Of a stretch of DNA of 64,000 nt, positions 1 to 8,337 are shown piece by piece; position 1 is the stretch's first letter; each line of letters begins with the position of its first letter. Location: assembly GCF_006716445.1 (NCBI RefSeq), contig NZ_VFPA01000001.1, positions 2,356,001 to 2,420,000 of the forward strand, read 5' to 3'. The translations under genes and the position numbers were made by a program. This DNA comes from Pseudonocardia kunmingensis. Lineage in GTDB: Bacteria; Actinomycetota; Actinomycetes; Mycobacteriales; Pseudonocardiaceae. The notes beneath the pieces were generated by a model, which saw only the letters and a program-made list of their open reading frames with translations, was not told the origin of the DNA and made no database searches.

Positions 1-474
1 GTCGTGGCCGACACCCTGCCCGAGCTCGTGGCCGGCATGAACCGGCTGACGGACGAGCCGCTCATCGACCTCGCGGACCTGCAGCGCCAGATCGTGGCCC
101 GCGACCGCGAGATCGACCACCCGTTCACGAAGGACCTGCAGGTCACAGCCCTGCGTGGGGCGCGGCGCTACCGCGGTGACCGGCTGGTCCGCACCGCCGC
201 CCCGCACAAGGTCCTCGACCCGTCGAACGGGCCGCTGATCGCGGTGCAGCTGCACGTCCTCACCCGCAAGACCCTCGGCGGCCTGCAGACCGACCTCACC
301 GGCCGGGTCCTGCGGCCCGACGCCACCCCGTTCCCCGGCCTCTACGCCGCGGGCGAGGTCGCAGGCTTCGGCGGCGGGGGCGTGCACGGCTACCGCTCGC
401 TGGAGGGCACCTTCCTGGGCGGCTGCCTGTTCTCCGGCCGCCAGGCCGGACGGGCCGTGACGCTCGCGCTCTGA
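1..474 (+). CDS. FAD-dependent oxidoreductase, C-terminal part (5' end outside window)
   Basis: Open from the first base and ends at TGA 472-474. About 157 C-terminal residues are visible. The end carries a glycine-rich FAD-binding signature ([15 protein letters not shown], then a segment with HGYRSLEGTFLGGCLFSG), which closes the flavin site in the fumarate reductase / 3-ketosteroid dehydrogenase-like family of FAD-binding dehydrogenases. The N-terminal Rossmann GxGxxG and the catalytic region lie outside the window, so the substrate cannot be named. An internal GTG at base 4 is probably not the true start, because the FAD-binding half would be missing. The family call is firm; a more specific reaction is not. 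Confidence 0.8.
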   Translation, partial: VVADTLPELVAGMNRLTDEPLIDLADLQRQIVARDREIDHPFTKDLQVTALRGARRYRGDRLVRTAAPHKVLDPSNGPLIAVQLHVLTRKTLGGLQTDLTGRVLRPDATPFPGLYAAGEVAGFGGGGVHGYRSLEGTFLGGCLFSGRQAGRAVTLAL

Positions 475-598
475 CGCAATCGGCTTGGACCGGCGCGCTC
501 CCCGTGCGACCGTGAGCGGGTGCACCGCGCCGCCGTGACCATGATGCGCCCCTCCCGGGGCTCCTCCGGCGTGCGCTGAAACCCAGCCATCCCCACCA

Positions 599-617
599 GG
601 CCCCGCAGCGCGGGGCC
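599..617. terminator. GC-rich hairpin between oxidoreductase and metG
   Basis: A perfect 8-bp stem (GGCCCCGC / GCGGGGCC) with a 3-nt loop lies in the 184-bp gap between the oxidoreductase stop and metG. No T-run follows, as is usual for actinobacterial intrinsic terminators. It could instead be a leader structure for metG. Confidence 0.4.
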
Positions 618-658
618 GCGTTCTCGGGGTCCGTCGCCTGCGGGCGGAAGGACAACTC

Positions 659-2134
659 GTGAACGGCTTCTACATCACCACCGCCATCCCCTACGTCAAC
701 GCGGCCCCGCACCTCGGGCACGCGCTCGAGCTGGTGCAGGCCGACGTGCTCGCCCGGCACCGGCGCCGCCGCGGGCAACCGGTGCGCTTCCTGACCGGGA
801 GCGACGAGAACGCGCTCAAGAACGTCACCGCGGCACGGGCCGCGGGCGTCGAGGTGCCCGCGTTCGTCGCGGCGGGCGCCGCGCGGTTCGCCGCGCTGCG
901 CGGGCCGCTGTCGCTGTCGTTCGACGACTTCATCCGGACCGGCGCCGACCCCCGCCACCGCCGCGGCGTGGAGCTGCTCTGGCGCCGGTACTCGGCCGAC
1001 CTGTACCGGCGCCGGTACGAGGGCCGCTACTGCGCGGGGTGCGAGCAGTTCTACGCCACGGCCGAGCTGGTGGACGGGCCGTGCCCCGAGCACGGGACCG
1101 AGCCCGAGCACGTCGCCGAGGAGAACTGGTTCTTCCGGCTGTCGCGCTACGCGGGGGTCGTCGAGGACGCGATCGCGTCCGGACGGGTCCGCATCGAGCC
1201 GGCGACGCGGCGCAACGAGGTGCTCGCCTTCGTCCGGTCGGGCCTCGCCGACATCAGCGTGTCGCGCCCGGCCGCGCGGGCAGGCGGCTGGGGCATCCCG
1301 GTGCCGGGCGACCCGGACCAGGTCGTCTACGTCTGGTGGGACGCGCTCGCCAACTACGTCACCGCGCTGGGCTACGGCGACGACGGCAGCGGCGACAGCG
1401 ACGACGACGCGCTGGCGCGGTGGTGGGTGCGGTCCGCCGAACGCGTGCACGTCGTCGGCAAGGGGATCGTCCGGTTCCACGCGGTGCACTGGCTCGCACT
1501 GCTGTCCGCCGCCGGGCTCCCCCTGCCGACCGCCGTGTTCGTGCACCCCTACCTCACGGTCGAGGGCGCGAAGATCTCCAAGAGCGCGGGTACCGGCGTG
1601 GACCCGGTCGCGCTGGTCGAGCGTTTCGGCGTCGACGCGGTGCGCTGGTGGCTGCTCCGGGAAGGCTCGGGCCGCGACGACGCCGACTTCACGGTCGCCC
1701 GGCTCGTCGACCGGGCCGACCGGGAGCTGGCAGGCGGGCTGGGCAACCTGGTCCAGCGGCTCGTCGTGCTCGCCCACCGGACCGGCGGCGGCCGCCTGGT
1801 GCCGGGCGACGACGTGCCACCCGGACCCGCGGCGGCCGCCCGCGCGCTCCCCGCACGGATCGACGACGCGCTGGAGCGCTTCGACCTGCGCGCCGCCGCC
1901 GGAGCGATCTGCGAGTTCGTCGAGTGCGCCAACCGCGCGCTGGAGCGGGAACGACCGTGGGAGCGCGCGGCGGGACGCCGCGACGCCGTGCTCGCGGGGC
2001 TGGTCGACGCCTGCCGGACCGCGGCAGGCGAGTGCCTGCCGTTCCTCCCCGACGGCGCGGCGCGGCTGCTCACCCGGCTCGGGTCCGGCGACGCCGTCGG
2101 CCCGCCCGGCGCGGTCTTCCCGCGCCTAGCGTGA
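659..2134 (+). CDS. metG: methionyl-tRNA synthetase, compact form
   Basis: Cytoplasmic class I aminoacyl-tRNA synthetase charging tRNA-Met with methionine. The N-terminus carries the HIGH motif as HLGH (residues 18-21), and the KMSKS loop reads KISKS (305-309). An inserted zinc knuckle is C125-x2-C128-x13-C142-x2-H145, so the fourth ligand would be histidine rather than cysteine. At 491 residues it is a little shorter than most actinobacterial MetRS (about 510-600) and has no C-terminal EMAP-like domain. Start GTG 659 is preceded by GGAAGGA at 645-651. Its stop overlaps the next gene's GTG (GTGA). It may be the only MetRS or an extra divergent copy; the window cannot decide. Confidence 0.85.
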   Translation: MNGFYITTAIPYVNAAPHLGHALELVQADVLARHRRRRGQPVRFLTGSDENALKNVTAARAAGVEVPAFVAAGAARFAALRGPLSLSFDDFIRTGADPRHRRGVELLWRRYSADLYRRRYEGRYCAGCEQFYATAELVDGPCPEHGTEPEHVAEENWFFRLSRYAGVVEDAIASGRVRIEPATRRNEVLAFVRSGLADISVSRPAARAGGWGIPVPGDPDQVVYVWWDALANYVTALGYGDDGSGDSDDDALARWWVRSAERVHVVGKGIVRFHAVHWLALLSAAGLPLPTAVFVHPYLTVEGAKISKSAGTGVDPVALVERFGVDAVRWWLLREGSGRDDADFTVARLVDRADRELAGGLGNLVQRLVVLAHRTGGGRLVPGDDVPPGPAAAARALPARIDDALERFDLRAAAGAICEFVECANRALERERPWERAAGRRDAVLAGLVDACRTAAGECLPFLPDGAARLLTRLGSGDAVGPPGAVFPRLA

Positions 2135-2919
2135 GCGTCCGGCAGGATCGGGACGTGGACGAGCGAGCGGTGTCCCGGACCTCGCGGCGGTTCTGGTCGC
2201 TCGGCGCGGACGTGCTCGACCTGGGCGGCGCCACCGCGGTCCGGAGCCCGGCCGCGCCCGGGCACCCGCTGGGCACGTTCCTGTGCGAGGTGCGCACGGC
2301 GGAGCCCGCGGGCGCGCTCGTCGAGTTCGCGCGGCGCACGCGCACGCCCTGCCCGCGCGTGCTGGTCGACCCGGACACCCCGCCCGCCGCCGAGGCGCAC
2401 CTCGCGCTGCACGGCTGGCGGCTCGACGTCGTGCTGCAGCTCGTCCTCCCCGCGGGCACCGCGGTCGGGGCCCCCGCCGGCCCGGTGCGGCCGGTCACCG
2501 ACGACGCCGGGTGGGCGCACGTCCAGCGGCTGTTCCGGATCGACCACCTCGAGGAGGACACGCGCCTCGACCGGCCCGCCCGCTCCGCCGAGGACACGGC
2601 CGCGGCGGTGGCGCTGCGCCGTCGCCTCGGCGTCGCCTACCTGCTCGCCGAGCGCTCCGGCGAGGTGGCGGGCTGCATCGCGTCCTGGCCGGGCGACGAG
2701 GGGGTCGGGATGATCGAGGACGTGTTCGTGCACCCGGACCACCGGCGCCTCGGCGTCGCCACCGACCTGCTCCGCCACGCCGTCGGGCACGCGCGGGCGC
2801 ACGGCGCGGGCCCGGTGCTCATCGGCGCCGAGGTCGACGACACCCCGAAGCACCTCTACGCCCGGTTCGGCTTCCGACCGGCGACCGTCGCGCGCAGCTA
2901 CGAGGCGCCGCCGGCGTAG
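2131..2919 (+). CDS. GNAT family N-acetyltransferase
   Basis: A 262-residue protein with a C-terminal Gcn5-related acetyltransferase fold. The segment VFVHPDHRRLGVATDLL holds the R-x-x-G-x-A acetyl-CoA pyrophosphate loop, and the end reads HLYARFGFRPA, the usual last strand. The first ~130 residues are less conserved and may be a degenerate second GNAT half. Start GTG 2131 overlaps the metG stop by 4 nt, suggesting translational coupling; GTG 2155 is an alternative. Substrate unknown. Confidence 0.75.
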   Translation: MSVRQDRDVDERAVSRTSRRFWSLGADVLDLGGATAVRSPAAPGHPLGTFLCEVRTAEPAGALVEFARRTRTPCPRVLVDPDTPPAAEAHLALHGWRLDVVLQLVLPAGTAVGAPAGPVRPVTDDAGWAHVQRLFRIDHLEEDTRLDRPARSAEDTAAAVALRRRLGVAYLLAERSGEVAGCIASWPGDEGVGMIEDVFVHPDHRRLGVATDLLRHAVGHARAHGAGPVLIGAEVDDTPKHLYARFGFRPATVARSYEAPPA

Positions 2920-2943
2920 GCCGTGATCGTTTCCGATGGCGCG

Positions 2944-3513
2944 CTACGAGCCGACGGCGAGCGCGTCGAGCCGATCGGCCACCCGCGCCAGGACGGTGGA
3001 CAGCACCCGGAGCGTGCCGTCGAGGTCGCCGGGCCGTTCGAGGGAGTGGTCGGCGCCCGGCACCTCCAGCACCGCGGCCCCGGTGGCCTCGGCTGCGGCC
3101 CCGTCCCAGTACGGGTCGGCGGTGCCCCCGACCAGCAGCGCGCGCCCGGCCGCGCGGGCGGCGGCGCGCCGCACGTCCTCGATGCCCAGCAACGGGGTGA
3201 GCCAGATACCCGGGATCCCCCGCTCCGCCGCCGCGGGCAGCGCGAGGGAGCCGAGCGACTTGCCGATGACCAGGTCGCGTGCGGGATCGGCCGTGGCGAG
3301 CACGTCGGCGGCGACGCCGCGCACGCCCGCGTGGTCGGCCGGGTCGAGGTCCGGGACGCGCTCCCAGTGCAGCGTGCGCACCGACCAGCCGCGGCTGCGC
3401 AGCAGCAGGCGGGTGTAGTACAGCAGCGGGGCCTGCGGCCCGTAACCACGGCCGGGCAGCAGGGTCGCCACGGGCGCGTCCGGCGCTGCCCGCTCCGTCT
3501 CGACGGCGGCCAT
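2944..3513 (-). CDS. alpha/beta hydrolase
   Basis: About 189 residues. The nucleophile elbow is GKSLGS (G-x-S-x-G-like). A later acid is plausible in GGTADPYWD and a catalytic histidine in GADHSLE, in the right order for a small alpha/beta-hydrolase of the dienelactone or KAP type. No signal peptide, so cytosolic. ATG 3513 (MAAVETER) is chosen; an in-frame GTG at 3561 would add 16 basic residues unlike the family. It runs opposite to the preceding acetyltransferase, and the two 3' ends are 24 bp apart. Just after that acetyltransferase's stop lies TGATCGTTTCCGA, resembling one arm of the repeats near 44508. Substrate unknown. Confidence 0.7.
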   Translation of the reverse strand: MAAVETERAAPDAPVATLLPGRGYGPQAPLLYYTRLLLRSRGWSVRTLHWERVPDLDPADHAGVRGVAADVLATADPARDLVIGKSLGSLALPAAAERGIPGIWLTPLLGIEDVRRAAARAAGRALLVGGTADPYWDGAAAEATGAAVLEVPGADHSLERPGDLDGTLRVLSTVLARVADRLDALAVGS

Positions 3514-3574
3514 CCCCGAAGACTGGCACAGCCGCGCCGCCCTGCACAGGGACCTGATCACCCGGGGTGCGGTC

Positions 3575-4075
3575 CTACGCCTCCAGGGCGAGCTTCATGC
3601 CCTCGTGCGAGGCGACGAAGCCCAGCCGTTCGTAGAACCGGTGGGCCGAGGTCCGGCTCTTGTCGGTGGTGAGCTGCACGAGCGCGCACCCCCGTCGCCG
3701 CGCCTCCTCGATCGCCCACCCGACCATCCACGCCCCGACGCCCCCGTCCCGGAAGTCCTCGTGCACCCGCACGGCCTCGATCTGCGCGCGCCACGCGCCG
3801 CGGCGGGACAGCCCCGGGAGGAAGCTGAGCTGCAGGGTGCCGACCGGGCGCCGGCCGTCCGCGGCGACGAGGAGCAGCTGCGCCGCATCGGCCGCGATCG
3901 CGTCGAACGCCTCCCGGTAGGGGCGCAGCGCCTCGGGCGTCCGCTCCAGGCTCTCCCGGTGGGCGCCGAGCTCGTCGGCGGCGAGCATCGCCACGAGGTC
4001 CGGCAGGTCCTCGGCGACCGCCTCCCGGAGCACGACGGTGGCGCTGGGGAGGTCGAGCGTCGCGAGATCCGGCAC
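3575..4075 (-). CDS. GNAT family N-acetyltransferase
   Basis: A 166-residue single-domain acetyltransferase. The acetyl-CoA loop region reads VHEDFRDGGVGAWMVGWAIE (D-G-G-V-G-A), followed by LVQLTTDKSRTSAHRFYERLGF, the typical beta5-alpha4 end of GNAT enzymes acting on small amines or antibiotics. An N-terminal LREAVAEDLPDLVAML strand-helix start is also typical. Start ATG 4075. It precedes the hydrolase on the same strand with a ~60-bp gap. Substrate not predictable. Confidence 0.8.
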   Translation of the reverse strand: MPDLATLDLPSATVVLREAVAEDLPDLVAMLAADELGAHRESLERTPEALRPYREAFDAIAADAAQLLLVAADGRRPVGTLQLSFLPGLSRRGAWRAQIEAVRVHEDFRDGGVGAWMVGWAIEEARRRGCALVQLTTDKSRTSAHRFYERLGFVASHEGMKLALEA

Positions 4076-4099
4076 GGGTGCGATCCTGCCCGCCGCCGC

Positions 4100-4492
4100 T
4101 CAGTGCCAGTACTCGCGGTGCCGCCACAGCATGGCGGCGAGCATCAGCGGGAACATGATCACGTGTCCTGCGGTCATCAGACCCGACCCGGACAGGACGC
4201 CGAGCCAGTACGGGACCAGCAGGGCCACGAAGGGCAGGAACATCACGGCCGACATCTCGGCGATCCGGGGCCACGAGTGGCGGCGGATCCCCATCCAGAG
4301 CGCCATCGGGACCGTCATGTTCGTGGCCATCACGAGCGCGTGCACGTCGGCCCGGGCCACCCACTCTGCAGGCCAGAGCGGGTCGAGCGCCACCATGCCG
4401 ACGAGCATGGCGACGACCATCTCGACGTAGTGCCCGGTGAAACGGGCCAGCTTGCGGGCGGTCGGGCGGGTGGTCGTCCGGGTGGTCGTCAT
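4100..4492 (-). CDS. small multi-pass membrane protein of unknown function
   Basis: A 130-residue protein with a short basic, Thr/Arg-rich N-terminus followed by about four hydrophobic helices (VEMVVAMLVGMVALDPLW, the ALVMATNMTVPMALWMG segment, VMFLPFVALLVPYWLGVL and HVIMFPLMLAAML). Start ATG 4492 is supported by GAGGAGGG about 6 nt upstream; a longer reading from 4606 lacks such a site and would overlap the end of the response-regulator gene. I do not recognise a named family. It sits directly downstream of the two-component pair on the same strand, so it could be a regulated target or a partner of the kinase (inference). Confidence 0.6.
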   Translation of the reverse strand: MTTTRTTTRPTARKLARFTGHYVEMVVAMLVGMVALDPLWPAEWVARADVHALVMATNMTVPMALWMGIRRHSWPRIAEMSAVMFLPFVALLVPYWLGVLSGSGLMTAGHVIMFPLMLAAMLWRHREYWH

Positions 4493-4602
4493 CGCGGTGC
4501 CCTCCTCGGCTGTGCTGTCGAGGACGAGGGTCGCGCCGGATCGGGCCGGTGCCCCGTGCCGGAGGTCATGGACCGGGGTCACGTCCGGGCATGACCCCCC
4601 CG

Positions 4603-5259
4603 TCACAGGAGGTCGAGGGAACGGGCGCGCAGCGCCGCCTGGGTGCGGTCGCGGGCGCCGAGCTTGGCCAGCACGTTCGTCACGTGGTTCTTGACGGTGC
4701 CCTCGGCGAGGAAGAGCGCGCCGGCGATCTCCCGGTTGCTGCGACCGTCGGCCAGCAACCGCAGCACCTCCAGTTCACGCTCCGACAGCGGCACGACCAG
4801 CGGCTGCGGCCGCGGGTCCGGCGCGGTCTCGGGCAGCTGGGCGAACCGGGCCACGACCTTCGCCGCGACGGAGGGCTGCAGCACCGACTCGCCCCGGGCC
4901 GCGGCGAGCACGGCCTCGACCAACCGCGCCGACGAGACGTCCTTGAGCAGGTAGCCGACGGCACCCGCGCGCAGGGCCGCGAACACGTCCTCGTCGTCGT
5001 CGAAGGTCGTCAGCGCGATCACCCGGACGGCGGGGAGCTCGACGCGCAGCCTGCGCGTCGCCGCGATGCCGTCGAGCACGGGCATCCGCAGGTCCATCAG
5101 GACGACGTCGGGCGCGAGCTCGGCGGCCCGGCGCAGCGCCGCGTCGCCGTCCCCCGCCTCGCCGACCACCTCGACGTCGGGGTGGACGGCCAGGAGCGTG
5201 GCCAGCGCCTCGCGGAACAGCGCCTGGTCGTCCACCAGCAGCACCCGCACCGCGCTCAA
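4603..5259 (-). CDS. NarL/LuxR-family response regulator
   Basis: A 218-residue DNA-binding response regulator. The receiver domain (about 4-120) shows the acidic pair D10-D11, phospho-acceptor D56 in VVLMDLRMP, and the conserved Lys in YLLKDVSS. The LuxR-type helix-turn-helix is at about 150-215 (LSERELEVLRLLADG, SNREIAGALFLAEGTVKNHV). Start TTG 5259 is chosen because GGAGGT lies about 6 nt upstream and TTG overlaps the kinase stop (TTGA); GTG 5250 is the alternative but is 15 nt from that site. Cognate partner of the upstream histidine kinase. The signal is unknown. Confidence 0.9.
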   Translation of the reverse strand: MSAVRVLLVDDQALFREALATLLAVHPDVEVVGEAGDGDAALRRAAELAPDVVLMDLRMPVLDGIAATRRLRVELPAVRVIALTTFDDDEDVFAALRAGAVGYLLKDVSSARLVEAVLAAARGESVLQPSVAAKVVARFAQLPETAPDPRPQPLVVPLSERELEVLRLLADGRSNREIAGALFLAEGTVKNHVTNVLAKLGARDRTQAALRARSLDLL

Positions 5260-6347
5260 CCGGGCACCTCCATGCGCACCGTGCAGCCCCCGTCCGGCGC
5301 CGGCTCCACCTGCAACCGGCCGCCGAGGTGCGCGGCGCGCTCCCGCAGGCCCAGCAGGCCGAAGCCCGTCGTCGCCCCGTCGGCCATGCCCGTCCCGTCG
5401 TCCCGGACCTCGACGCGGACCGCGTCGTCCGCGTAGTCCAGCACGAGATCGGCACGGGTGGCACGCGCGTGCTTGCGGACGTTCGTCAGCCCTTCCTGCG
5501 CGGCGCGGAACAGCGCCTCCCGGATCTCGTCGGCCACCGCGCGCTCCACGCCGCGCACGGCGAGCTCCGTGGGGACGCCCGCGGCCGAGGTCTCCTCGGC
5601 CAGCACCCGCAGCGCCTCGCGCAGGGGCGGCACCGACCGCGGCTCGCGCAGCGCGCCCACCGACCGGCGCACCTCGGCCAGCGCTTCCTCGGACTGCTGC
5701 TGCGCTTTCGCGAGCACGGCGTCGGCCCGCTCGACGTCGGCGCGCAGCACCGCCCGGGCCGCCTTGACCTGCATCTGGACGACGGTGAGCACGTGGCCGA
5801 GCCCGTCGTGGATGTCGCGCGCCACGCGGTTGCGCTCCTGCGCCGTCGCGAGCCGCTCCGCCTGCGACGCGTAGTCGCGCAGCTGCGCGTGGGCCTCGGC
5901 CAGCGCGCGACGGGTCTCCTGCTCGCGGCGCAGCAGCTCCGTCACGACCGCCGCGAACAGCACCGCGGCGAGCAGGCCGGAGCCCTCGCGCAGCGCCTCC
6001 TCCCACGGCATGCCGGCGTGCAGGAACGGCACGAGCGCGACCACGACGGCGGTGCCCGGGAGCGGGAGCAGCAGCACGCACTGGCACACCAGTGCGACGA
6101 GCAGCAGCGTGGCCCCGACGCCCGGGTCGTTCGCGAAGACGGCGACGGCGAGGGCCAGCTGGACTGTGACGTAGGCGACGGCCCACCCGAGCCCGCCCCG
6201 CCTGCGCACCCAGAGGAACCCGGCCGTGCCCAGCACCGTGAACACCGCCCCGAGCAGCAGCAGCGGAACCGGGTCCGCCGAACCGAGGGACCCGAGCGCC
6301 AGCGCGAGGTAGGCACCGGCGGTCAGCACCGCGAGGGCGCGGTTCAC
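5256..6347 (-). CDS. sensor histidine kinase (HisKA_3 / NarL-partner type)
   Basis: A 363-residue membrane kinase. The first ~140 residues form about four to five transmembrane helices with almost no extracellular domain, the pattern of intramembrane-sensing kinases. After a coiled segment comes the phospho-acceptor H180 in ERNRVARDIHDGLGH, the HisKA_3 dimerisation motif. The HATPase_c domain follows, with N-box AAQEGLTNVRKHA, G1 VEVRDDGTGM and G2 GFGLLGLRERA. It overlaps the response-regulator gene by 4 nt. Start is GTG 6347. Signal unknown; cell-envelope stress is common for this architecture (inference). Confidence 0.9.
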   Translation of the reverse strand: MNRALAVLTAGAYLALALGSLGSADPVPLLLLGAVFTVLGTAGFLWVRRRGGLGWAVAYVTVQLALAVAVFANDPGVGATLLLVALVCQCVLLLPLPGTAVVVALVPFLHAGMPWEEALREGSGLLAAVLFAAVVTELLRREQETRRALAEAHAQLRDYASQAERLATAQERNRVARDIHDGLGHVLTVVQMQVKAARAVLRADVERADAVLAKAQQQSEEALAEVRRSVGALREPRSVPPLREALRVLAEETSAAGVPTELAVRGVERAVADEIREALFRAAQEGLTNVRKHARATRADLVLDYADDAVRVEVRDDGTGMADGATTGFGLLGLRERAAHLGGRLQVEPAPDGGCTVRMEVPG

Positions 6348-6428
6348 CGGGAAGTCACGCGGCCACTGTGGGGTGTCCTCCGCCCGGGGTCAACGGCGCG
6401 CGCTGCGGTCCTCGGCTTGACTGTGCGG

Positions 6429-6752
6429 GTGACCACTGCGCGCGAGGTGTTCGAGGACCTGGCCGCCGAGCACCTGGAGCGACCGGGGGCCGGGCGGCGG
6501 ATGATGTTCGGACGGGACTGCCTGACCGTCGGCGGGCGCAACGTCGCGTTCTTCCACGACGACCGGCTGGCCCTGCAGCTCCCCCCGGAGACCGCCGACG
6601 CGCTGCTCACCGCGGGCGACGCCGACGTCCCGTACATGGGGAAGAAGCCCATGCGCAGCTGGGTCGCCGTGGGGCTGCCCGACGGCCCGGCCGGCGTCGA
6701 ACGCTGGCGCGCCCTCGTCGCCGAGGCGGTCGGCGCCGCCGAGAAGCCGTGA
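6429..6752 (+). CDS. TfoX N-terminal domain protein
   Basis: A 107-residue protein matching the TfoX_N fold: an FGRDCLTVGGRNVAFFHDDRLALQLP strand pair, then YMGKKPMRSWVAVGLP. Standalone TfoX_N proteins occur widely in actinobacteria with no proven role; the link to competence applies to the two-domain gamma-proteobacterial TfoX and should not be carried over. GTG 6429 is chosen; GTG 6423 in the same frame is equally possible. It overlaps the amidohydrolase gene by 4 nt (GTGA), so the two are probably co-translated. Confidence 0.7.
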   Translation: MTTAREVFEDLAAEHLERPGAGRRMMFGRDCLTVGGRNVAFFHDDRLALQLPPETADALLTAGDADVPYMGKKPMRSWVAVGLPDGPAGVERWRALVAEAVGAAEKP

Positions 6753-7825
6753 CCGCGGGCACCCGCGTGCCGACCGTCCACCTCCGGGGAACGGTGCTCC
6801 CGGACGGGACCTCCCGCGACGTCTGGGTGCGCGGCGACCGCATCAGCCTCGAGCCCCTGCCCGGCGCGACGACGCTGCATTCCGGTGGCTACCTGGTGCC
6901 CGCGCTGGTCGACGCGCACTGCCACCCCGGCACCGTCGGCATCGGCGCCCCGCTCGACGACGACCAGCTCGTCGCCGACGGGACCGCGCACGTCCGGGCG
7001 GGAACGGCACTGCTGCGCGTGCCCGGTTCCGCCAGCCGCCTACCCGGGTGGTTCGGGCAGCGGCCGGACCTCCCGCGCGTGGTCCACGCCGGCCTGCCGG
7101 TGGCCGTGGAAGGCGGGTTCTTCCCCGGCTGGGGCCGTCAGGTGCCGGCGGGCGGCGTCGCGCAGGCCGCCGCCGAGGAGGCTCGCGCGTCCGGCTGGTG
7201 CAAGCTGATCATCGACTGGATGACCGACGAGGGTGGTTACGCGCCGACGATGCCGGCCGCGCTCGTCGCCGACGCCACCCGCGCGGTCCACGCCACCGGC
7301 GGGCGGGTCGCCGTCCACACGCAGTCGGAAGCGGGCGGGCGAGCCGCCGTGGCCGCGCGGGTCGACGCGATCGAGCACGGCATGCACCTGCCCACCGACG
7401 TGCTCGACGACGTCGCCGCGGCCGGGACGGTCCTCGTCCCGACCGCGTCGACGTTCGCGGAGCTGCTGCCCCTGATGGACTCCGCCGACGTGCCTGCCGG
7501 GCTGCGCGCGTGGTTCACCAGCGGGTTCGCCCGTCACACGGGCCTGGTGCGCGACGCCCACGAGGCCGGCGTCACGGTCCTCGCCGGGACGGACCTCCCG
7601 CCCGGATCGCTGACGAGCGAGATCCGCTGGCTGGCCGCCGCCGGCCTGTCCGCGCACGACGCGCTGGGCGCGGGGTCGTGGGCCGCGCGCGAGTGGCTCG
7701 GGTATCCCGGGATCGTCCAGGACGCGCCCGCCGACCTCCTCGTCTTCCGCGACGACCCGCGCGCGGACCTCGCGGCCCTCGACCACCCGGAGCACGTGAT
7801 CGTCCGCGGCCGCGTCGTCCGCTGA
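6749..7825 (+). CDS. amidohydrolase-family protein
   Basis: A 358-residue member of the metal-dependent amidohydrolase superfamily. The metal-binding residues can be read in order: DAHCHPG (H-x-H after strand 1), VAVHTQ (H, strand 5), IEHGMH (H, strand 6) and AGTDLPPG (D, strand 8). The C-terminal small beta domain (DAPADLLVFRDDP, HVIVRGRVV) is the usual imidazolonepropionase/dihydroorotase-like return. The carboxylated-lysine position may be K in GWCKLIIDW. Substrate unknown; it acts in the cytosol. Start GTG 6749 overlaps the TfoX-domain stop. Confidence 0.8.
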   Translation: MTAGTRVPTVHLRGTVLPDGTSRDVWVRGDRISLEPLPGATTLHSGGYLVPALVDAHCHPGTVGIGAPLDDDQLVADGTAHVRAGTALLRVPGSASRLPGWFGQRPDLPRVVHAGLPVAVEGGFFPGWGRQVPAGGVAQAAAEEARASGWCKLIIDWMTDEGGYAPTMPAALVADATRAVHATGGRVAVHTQSEAGGRAAVAARVDAIEHGMHLPTDVLDDVAAAGTVLVPTASTFAELLPLMDSADVPAGLRAWFTSGFARHTGLVRDAHEAGVTVLAGTDLPPGSLTSEIRWLAAAGLSAHDALGAGSWAAREWLGYPGIVQDAPADLLVFRDDPRADLAALDHPEHVIVRGRVVR

Positions 7826-7843
7826 CCGACGGGCGAGGTGCTG

Positions 7844-8239
7844 TCACGCGACGGCGGTGCCCTCGAGCTCGACCATCTGACCGGGGATCGCCAGCCGGGT
7901 GACCCCGAGCATCGTGGTGGTCGGGGCCACGGCGGCGGCACCCAGCCGCGACGCCAGCACGCCGTAGTGCTGGAAGAGCAGATCCACGTCGGTGGTGTAG
8001 ACGCCCAGCCGGACGAGGTTCGCGAGCGACATGCCGGCCTCGCCGAGCACGGCCTCCATGTTGTCGACGGACAGCGCCAGCTGCGCCGCCATGTCACCGC
8101 TGTGCCGGGGCTCGCCGTCGCCGCTCATCGCGGTCTGCCCCGAGATGTACAGGGTCCGGGTGTGTCCCGAGATCACCTCGCCCTGGTTGAATCCCATCGC
8201 CACCGACCACGCCACGGGGTTGACCGCCGTCCGTTCCAT
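7844..8239 (-). CDS. RidA family protein (enamine/imine deaminase)
   Basis: A 131-residue YjgF/YER057c/UK114 protein. RidA enzymes hydrolyse reactive enamines and imines released by PLP enzymes. Signature parts: GHTRTLYISGQTAMSGDG near 25-42, a central QLALSVDNMEAVLGEAGMSLANLVRLGVYTTDVD, and a C-terminal TRLAIPGQMVELEGTAVA ending in the conserved acidic position. The Arg in VRLGVY is at the catalytic arginine position. It is transcribed divergently from the WYL regulator at 8338 and shares a 98-bp intergenic region with a perfect palindrome, so it is a likely target of that regulator (inference). Confidence 0.85.
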   Translation of the reverse strand: MERTAVNPVAWSVAMGFNQGEVISGHTRTLYISGQTAMSGDGEPRHSGDMAAQLALSVDNMEAVLGEAGMSLANLVRLGVYTTDVDLLFQHYGVLASRLGAAAVAPTTTMLGVTRLAIPGQMVELEGTAVA

Positions 8240-8298
8240 CGCCGTACCAGCTCCATTCGATCCGTCGAGTTCGTGCGGACGTCAGCCTCCCGACAAAT

Positions 8299-8317
8299 CA
8301 CGACATCTCTTGTCGTG
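8299..8317. promoter_or_regulatory. candidate operator between ridA-like gene and WYL regulator
   Basis: A perfect inverted repeat, CACGACA-N5-TGTCGTG, about 21 bp upstream of the WYL regulator start. The match continues outward as AAAT on the left and, after one extra base, ATTT on the right. Position and symmetry suit an autoregulatory operator controlling both divergent genes. Confidence 0.55.
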
Positions 8318-8337
8318 TATTTCGCTGGAGATCTTGC

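Noticed and set aside
475..658. SAM-type riboswitch or T-box before metG
   Set aside because: The gap has GC hairpins, but I could not match the conserved core of any SAM riboswitch class or a T-box sequence. Only the hairpin at 599-617 is listed.
296..1777. Long antisense open frames over metG and many other genes
   Set aside because: High GC content produces long Arg/Pro/Ala-rich frames opposite real genes. They lack domain signatures and ribosome-binding sites and overlap clear genes entirely.
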